In this document: piece by piece, positions 3,701 to 5,959 of the stretch | Layout: each line of letters opens with the position of its first letter | How positions within the stretch are numbered: position 1 is the stretch's first letter | Assembly (NCBI GenBank): GCA_937884015.1 | Contig: CALGBV010000082.1 | Span: 1 to 5,959, forward strand | Direction of reading: 5' to 3' | Length of the DNA stretch: 5,959 nt | Origin: an uncultured Bacteroidales bacterium | GTDB lineage: Bacteria; Bacteroidota; Bacteroidia; Bacteroidales; F082 | Translations under genes and position numbers: made by a program | Notes under the pieces: generated by a model | What the model was told of the DNA's origin: nothing | Seen by the model: the letters and a program-made list of their open reading frames with translations, nothing else | Database searches by the model: none

Positions 3701-5959
3701 CTGCAAGCCACCAGAGTCAGCATTGAAGGCGCAACAATTGGCGACATTGACACGAGCAACAACACGCCTATCACGCAAGATGGCAACACGCTGAACATCT
3801 ACCGCATTCCTAACGTTGAGGGCCTGATTGAAGGCGACTGGGTAGATGTAATCGGCATCATCGGTTGCTACAATGCACCACAACTGAGAGTTGCTTCAGC
3901 CGATGATGTGGAATTCACCCACCGTCCTACCTTGAGCGTTAACCCAGGCACCGTTTCTGGCTTGACTTATGAATTTGAACATGGTCCATCGGAAATTGCA
4001 AACTTCCAATTGTCAGGAAGTTATTTGGTTGACAATGTGTACATTTTCCCATCAGAACATTTTGAACTTTCAACCACCGCAGGCGATTTGTTCTATCCTG
4101 AAAGTCCGGCAACCGTCTTCCCTCCACAATCAGGTCATTTCAGCGGACTGAAGATTTATTGCCGCCTGAAAGCAGGTCTTGAAACTGGGACCTATAACGA
4201 ACTTCAGACCGTTGTTTCGCGCGATGCCGATACCGTTTTGGTCCGCCTGATTGGTACCGTCACCGAAAATGGCGGTGGCGACGAAAGCAATTATGTCCGC
4301 ATTGCCGACATTTCTCAACTGACCAACGGCAGCCAGGTCATCTTTGCCGCACGTTACGATGAAAACATGAGCCACTATTACGCTATGCCAAACACGGCAA
4401 GCGGCAAGCCAAACGGCGTTGAATTTGCCAGCACAATGTCGGGCAGCGATGAAATCCTTCCTGAAACCATTACCGCTGAAGAAACCAGCTACACCTGGAC
4501 AGTTTCTTTCGACGGCACAAACTACACATTTACCAATGTTGAAGGTGCTTCAATCGGTTACGGCTCAAGCGGCACCGATTTCGTGTCAGGCGGTGAAAAG
4601 ACAACCTGGACAGTTGCTCCATACACGGCAGATGCAGGAAGCATGGTTCCTTATCACAATGCCTTCAGCATCATCAATGCAACGACAACCGGCAGAGGCT
4701 TTGCCTTGAACAGCCAAAATAAGTTTGGTGCCTACGCAACCTCCAATATGACCAGCAGCACCTACAACTTCTGCATCGACCTCTTCGTGAAATCAGAAGG
4801 CCCTGTCACACCTACCGTGGCCACTCCGACCTTCACTCCTGCTGAAGGCACCTATTACGAGGCACAGAATGTTACCGTCAACTGCACGACCGAAGGTGCT
4901 ACGATTTACTACACCCTCGACGGTTCGGAACCTACAACCGAAAGCAGCGTTTACAGCGCACCTATCGAAATCAGCGAATCCACTATTGTTAAGGCTATGG
5001 CAGTCAAAGCTGACTATGAAAACAGTGCTGTCGCCACCGCCACCTACAACATTCAGCTTGGCGTTGCCGTCATCTTCGACCAGGATTGGGAAGGCGAAAT
5101 GAACGGCTGGACATTCGTCGATGTCGAAGGTCCTCTGGCAACTTGGAACATTGCCCAATATAGCGGCAACCATTACGCCAATATCAACGGTTACAACAAG
5201 GGCGCCAACACTGACTGGTGCATCTCCCCTGCCTTCAACCTTGACAACTACGAAAATCCGGTTTTGAGTTTCAAGACTGCCAAGAACTACAATGGTCAAG
5301 ATCTGCAAGTCTATTTCTCCAACGATTACGACGGCATCGATCCTACCACCGCAACTTGGACCGAACTCAGCGCCACACTCTCTGAAGGTTCATTCACATG
5401 GGTTGAATCAGGTGATATTGATTTAAGCAACTACAGCGGAACAAGCTGCTACATCGGCTTCAAATACACTTGTACTGAAGACGAAGCTGCCGCTTGGGAA
5501 ATTGACGACTGCCTGCTCGTGGGTCAGACCTCAAATCCTGTCGTTGCCGTAACACCAATGACACTCAATGGATTCAGCTATGTTGAAGGCAACGGCCCAT
5601 CAACCGAACAATCCTTCACCATTTCAGGCATGAACCTCAGCAACATCATCACCATCACTGGAGCTGAAGATTACGAAATTTCAACCACTTCAGGTGAAAA
5701 CTTCAATGCTCAGGAAACCATAGTCCTGACACCTTCAAACGGAACAATTGAAGAAACAACCATTTATGTTCGTCTGATGGCCGGTCTTGAAATTGCAGAT
5801 TACAACGAAGAAATCAGCATCACTTGTGTTGATATTGATGACATGACTGTTGCATGCAACGGCAGCGTCACTGAAGAAATCATTGGCGAGGATTACGTCC
5901 GCGTCAACGACCTCAGCGTTCTGACCAATGGCAGCCAAGTCATCCTTGCCGCCCGTTAC
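656..5959 (+). CDS. Giant modular secreted protein with CHB_HEX_C-like repeats (3' end outside window)
   Basis: An open frame of 1,768 codons runs from ATG at 656 to the window edge without a stop. An in-frame TAA at 638-640 rules out an upstream start, and later Met codons would cut into the signal peptide. Residues 1-23 form a signal peptide (KQKFK, hydrophobic core 7-17, likely cleavage SWG/Q24). Modules follow as T1 26-174, C1 183-261, O1 262-456, C2 464-542, T2 about 549-702, G1 711-818, C3 823-901, O2 902-1087, G2 1092-1203, T3 1213-1379, C4 1388-1466, J 1469-1623, G3 1631-1739 and T4 from 1747. The mature chain is rich in Thr, Ser, Asn, Ala and Gly and predicted to be almost all beta. 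No catalytic domain is seen. Related proteins of Bacteroidales are secreted, often by the type IX system, whose C-terminal signal would lie beyond the window. I infer an adhesive or substrate-binding surface role. A large secreted enzyme with its catalytic part downstream remains possible. Confidence 0.93.
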   Translation, partial: MKQKFKLLFAALMLLMMSGPSWGQTYQKVTSAPTDWSGQYVVVFENTETEAYIFNGQDATSDYVTAAIASNAIASIPDGAAILTIAPMDGGYSIQITTGGGSNNMKYISGTSGSNKINFGTSPVLNTLECESDGVKITSNTSVFRFNNSSNNYRFRYFKSSTYTSQKAVQLYKKTDGPVTETVATPTFSPAGGNYTETQNVSISCATSGATIYYTTDGSAPTTSSSVYSSPIAVSTTTTIKAMGVKSGMDNSAVASATYNFPAEYATIAAWKADHTATSTAASVITGDVTVIYQNGSYLYVQDNTGALLVYGNTVTNTYNSGDVISGGLVGTCTIYNGLTEFMATQNPATGTSGTAVEPTVVTAAQISANYSNYESMLVKIEGATFDSNHTFSTSNTAGRTATFTQNGTGMTCYDNYKVLAGLEVSSTQSVDIIGIVGCYNATKQVFPRSTEDIVFPVAPIETVATPTFNPEGGTFTEAQTVSIACATNGATIHYTTDSTTPSANSSVYSTTISVTETMTIKAIAMKEGMNNSEIAEATYTIEQATAYTFNKIYAHNAVTATDTYMIVDVASGKALTSVNGTSSSPTAVAVTINGSQITSNDANLFWKFEAVDGGYLIHPAQDSTKWLYTTNSNSGIRIGSGDAKVWTLNITDEGNSDYHGFKNNSATRYLGVYNNADWRSYTTIHANIKNTQIEIFVLGEAPTPVLNPELTVSATQLEGFTYEQGAGPSEAQNFVVSGNNLTSDIVITAPENYEIAISGDTTYLTTINLPFGEGLVSRTTINVRLAAGLLRNTYSGNLTVATTGAETQNIALSGSVTMSNAVATPTFSPAAGTFITTQNVSILCETEGATIYYTTNGETPTTESSVYSAPITVSTTTAIKALAVKENYIDSEIATAEYTFPQLMTIAEARALTSNEYALVEGIVTFIDSRNVYVQDATAGIVLYLNSNTVPADLAIGDEVRAYGKKTVYNGLTELTGINGSSEAAFVIVSSDNELPLATKTIAEILSDYSGNNMLQATRVSIEGATIGDIDTSNNTPITQDGNTLNIYRIPNVEGLIEGDWVDVIGIIGCYNAPQLRVASADDVEFTHRPTLSVNPGTVSGLTYEFEHGPSEIANFQLSGSYLVDNVYIFPSEHFELSTTAGDLFYPESPATVFPPQSGHFSGLKIYCRLKAGLETGTYNELQTVVSRDADTVLVRLIGTVTENGGGDESNYVRIADISQLTNGSQVIFAARYDENMSHYYAMPNTASGKPNGVEFASTMSGSDEILPETITAEETSYTWTVSFDGTNYTFTNVEGASIGYGSSGTDFVSGGEKTTWTVAPYTADAGSMVPYHNAFSIINATTTGRGFALNSQNKFGAYATSNMTSSTYNFCIDLFVKSEGPVTPTVATPTFTPAEGTYYEAQNVTVNCTTEGATIYYTLDGSEPTTESSVYSAPIEISESTIVKAMAVKADYENSAVATATYNIQLGVAVIFDQDWEGEMNGWTFVDVEGPLATWNIAQYSGNHYANINGYNKGANTDWCISPAFNLDNYENPVLSFKTAKNYNGQDLQVYFSNDYDGIDPTTATWTELSATLSEGSFTWVESGDIDLSNYSGTSCYIGFKYTCTEDEAAAWEIDDCLLVGQTSNPVVAVTPMTLNGFSYVEGNGPSTEQSFTISGMNLSNIITITGAEDYEISTTSGENFNAQETIVLTPSNGTIEETTIYVRLMAGLEIADYNEEISITCVDIDDMTVACNGSVTEEIIGEDYVRVNDLSVLTNGSQVILAARY
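731..1177 (+). other. Module T1: N-terminal lectin-like beta module
   Basis: Residues 26-174. It opens with Y-x-K-V-T-S and W-S-G-Q-Y-V-V-V-F, contains a DGGYSI strand and an FRFRYF strand, and closes with VQLYKK. This pattern resembles the beta-rich modules that often precede CHB_HEX_C-like repeats in Bacteroidales secreted proteins. The fold, possibly trefoil- or lectin-like, is inferred. It shares its strand order with T2 and T3, but the copies are strongly diverged. Confidence 0.55.
1202..1438 (+). repeat. C1: CHB_HEX_C/Fn3-associated-like repeat 1
   Basis: Residues 183-261, 79 residues. It shows the family signature VATPTFSPAGG, a central Cys205, GATIYYTTDGS, P-T-T-S-S-S-V-Y-S, and IKAMGVK with a final ATYNF. 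Such repeats (chitobiase/beta-hexosaminidase C-terminal-like) are Ig-like beta domains usually attached to carbohydrate-active or surface proteins. By hand count it is identical to C3 at 52 of 79 positions. Confidence 0.85.
1439..2023 (+). other. Module O1: tandem OB-fold-like module
   Basis: Residues 262-456. The first half has a T-I-A-A-W-K-A opening, a G-D-V-T-V-I strand and YLYVQDNTGALLVYG, as in OB-fold domains of Bacteroidota secreted proteins and YhcR-type nucleases. The second half has LVKIEGATF and ends with VDIIGIVGCYNA, then DIVF. IYNGLTEF joins the halves. It lies directly between repeats C1 and C2. Ligand unknown. Nucleic-acid or sugar binding are both possible. Confidence 0.6.
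2045..2281 (+). repeat. C2: CHB_HEX_C/Fn3-associated-like repeat 2
   Basis: Residues 464-542, 79 residues. It keeps VATPTF, central Cys486 and GATIHYTTD. The turn normally reading DGSxPT is DSTTPS here, so this looks like the most diverged of the four copies around that loop. It ends with AEATYTI. Confidence 0.82.
2300..2761 (+). other. Module T2: second lectin-like beta module
   Basis: Residues about 549-702. It shows the T-module order: Y-M-I-V-D-V near the start, FWKFEAVDGGYLI, a WLYTTN strand, VWTLNI, ATRYLGVYN and a closing IEIFVL. It is followed by a G module instead of a C repeat, unlike T1 and T3. Boundaries are approximate and the fold is inferred. Confidence 0.5.
2786..3109 (+). 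other. Module G1: beta-sandwich with GPS motif
   Basis: Residues 711-818. Recurrent features are L-E-G-F-T-Y, GAGPSEAQNFVVSG, NYEIAISG, INVRLAAGL, Y-S-G-N-L and a final LSGSVT. It recurs as G2 and G3. Similar modules occur in Bacteroidota secreted multidomain proteins, including extracellular nucleases. It is probably an Ig-like spacer or binding domain. I cannot assign a family name with certainty. Confidence 0.6.
3122..3358 (+). repeat. C3: CHB_HEX_C/Fn3-associated-like repeat 3
   Basis: Residues 823-901, 79 residues. It contains VATPTFSPAAG, Cys845, EGATIYYTTNG, PTTESSVYSAPI and IKALAVK. It follows G1 through the short link TMSNA, while C1 and C4 are joined to the preceding T module by a shared GPVT-x-T linker. 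Confidence 0.85.
3359..3916 (+). other. Module O2: tandem OB-fold-like module
   Basis: Residues 902-1087. It opens with LMTIAEARAL, then ALVEGIVTFI, VYVQDATAGIVLYL and G-D-E-V-R-A-Y-G, then VYNGLTEL. The second half has RVSIEGATIGD and ends VDVIGIIGCYNA, then DDVEF. These landmarks match O1 in order and spacing, so O1 and O2 are diverged duplicates. The IAEARA start and YVQD-x-TAGI are closest to YhcR/OB-type domains. Confidence 0.65.
3929..4264 (+). other. Module G2: beta-sandwich with GPS motif
   Basis: Residues 1092-1203. It aligns with G1 and G3 through LTYEFEHGPSE, F-Q-L-S-G, HFELST, IYCRLKAGLETGTY and a final LIGTVT. The middle, around residues 1142-1161, is Pro-rich (FYPESPATVFPP) and has diverged from the other copies. 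Confidence 0.55.
4292..4792 (+). other. Module T3: third lectin-like beta module
   Basis: Residues 1213-1379. It opens with YVRIADISQLTNGSQVIF, then Y-A-M-P-N, SYTWTVSFDGTNYTF, TTWTV, GRGFALN and a closing IDLFVK. The opening is nearly the same as T4 at the window edge (17 of 22 residues identical). A Gly/Glu/Asp-rich linker (GGGDES) separates it from G2. Confidence 0.55.
4817..5053 (+). repeat. C4: CHB_HEX_C/Fn3-associated-like repeat 4
   Basis: Residues 1388-1466, 79 residues. It has VATPTFTPAEG, Cys1410, EGATIYYTLDGS, PTTESSVYSAPI and VKAMAVK. At the DNA level it shares a 15-base identical string (4943-4957) with C1 (1328-1342), but elsewhere synonymous changes show the duplication is old. 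Confidence 0.85.
5060..5524 (+). other. Module J: choice-of-anchor J-like domain
   Basis: Residues 1469-1623. It shows the pattern of this beta-sandwich family: F-D-Q-D-W-E-G with N-G-W-T-F, DWCISPAFNL, PVLSFKT, LQVYFSNDYDG, TWTEL, FTWVESGDIDLSNYSG, YIGFKYT and a final WEIDDCLLVG. Four Cys (1522, 1598, 1606, 1619) could allow disulfides. Related domains occur in secreted peptidases, adhesins and glycan-binding proteins of Bacteroidota, usually as non-catalytic parts. Confidence 0.7.
5546..5872 (+). other. Module G3: beta-sandwich with GPS motif
   Basis: Residues 1631-1739. Landmarks are MTLNGFSYVEGNGPS, FTISGMNL, YEISTTSGENF, IYVRLMAGLEIADY and CNGSVT. It matches G1 and G2 in order. It adds Cys1724 and Cys1734, absent from G1, which could pair with each other. 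Confidence 0.6.
5894..5959 (+). other. Module T4: start of a fourth lectin-like module, cut by window edge
   Basis: Residues 1747-1768. The first 22 residues match the start of T3 at 17 positions, and the corresponding DNA matches at 49 of 66 bases by hand count. The window ends inside the first strands, so the protein clearly continues. Confidence 0.65.

Noticed and set aside
1328..4957. 15-base identical string in C1 and C4 (1328-1342 and 4943-4957) as a recombination or mobile-element repeat
   Set aside because: It encodes the conserved SSVYS strand of the C repeat, and the surrounding DNA differs at many synonymous positions. It is best explained by old domain duplication plus protein-level constraint, not by a recent DNA repeat, an insertion sequence or a CRISPR-like array.
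4793..5308. 171-codon open frame on the minus strand
   Set aside because: It lies wholly antisense to modules C4 and J of the continuous plus-strand frame, has no recognisable domain, and has similar shadow frames antisense to C1-O1, C2 and C3, as expected from repeated codon patterns (RNY-type codons leave antisense frames open).

Overview
The window looks like a chromosomal segment of a Bacteroidota bacterium, most likely of the order Bacteroidales. The evidence is: two divergent promoter-like sites of the TAnnTTTGCA type used by this phylum, start codons in A/T-rich leaders without Shine-Dalgarno sequences, a signal peptide cleaved just before glutamine (the Bacteroidetes 'Q-rule'), and extracellular modules typical of large secreted proteins of gut and oral Bacteroidales. 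Genus and species cannot be read from this sequence.

Layout. On the minus strand, 437 to 30 encodes a complete small lipoprotein of 135 residues: signal peptide with an LAAC lipobox, two YGSPEV motifs and a mostly helical, coiled-coil-like body. A 218-base divergent intergenic region (438-655) follows, with one promoter-like site facing each way and two short inverted repeats between them. From 656 to the right edge the plus strand is one uninterrupted reading frame of 1,768 codons. It has a start and signal peptide but no stop, so the gene is truncated by the window. It is absent as a closed ORF only because its stop lies outside. Almost all other open frames over 656-5959 are shadows of it.

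The giant protein is a mosaic of five recurring module types, labelled here T (lectin-like beta module), C (CHB_HEX_C/Fn3-associated-like repeat, exactly 79 residues each time), O (tandem OB-fold-like module), G (beta-sandwich with a GPS motif) and J (choice-of-anchor J-like). The order is signal peptide-T1-C1-O1-C2-T2-G1-C3-O2-G2-T3-C4-J-G3-T4(partial). No enzymatic domain is visible. The last two units share the plan C-X-G-T, with X being O in one and J in the next, which suggests growth by duplication and swapping of modules. I infer a secreted, probably cell-surface, adhesive or substrate-binding protein. Any catalytic domain or sorting tail would lie beyond the right edge.

The two genes are divergently transcribed. 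They could share regulation from the intergenic region, but nothing in the sequence ties their functions together. I see no RNA gene, mobile element, CRISPR array or defence system. The notable feature is the modular architecture, not a demonstrably new system.
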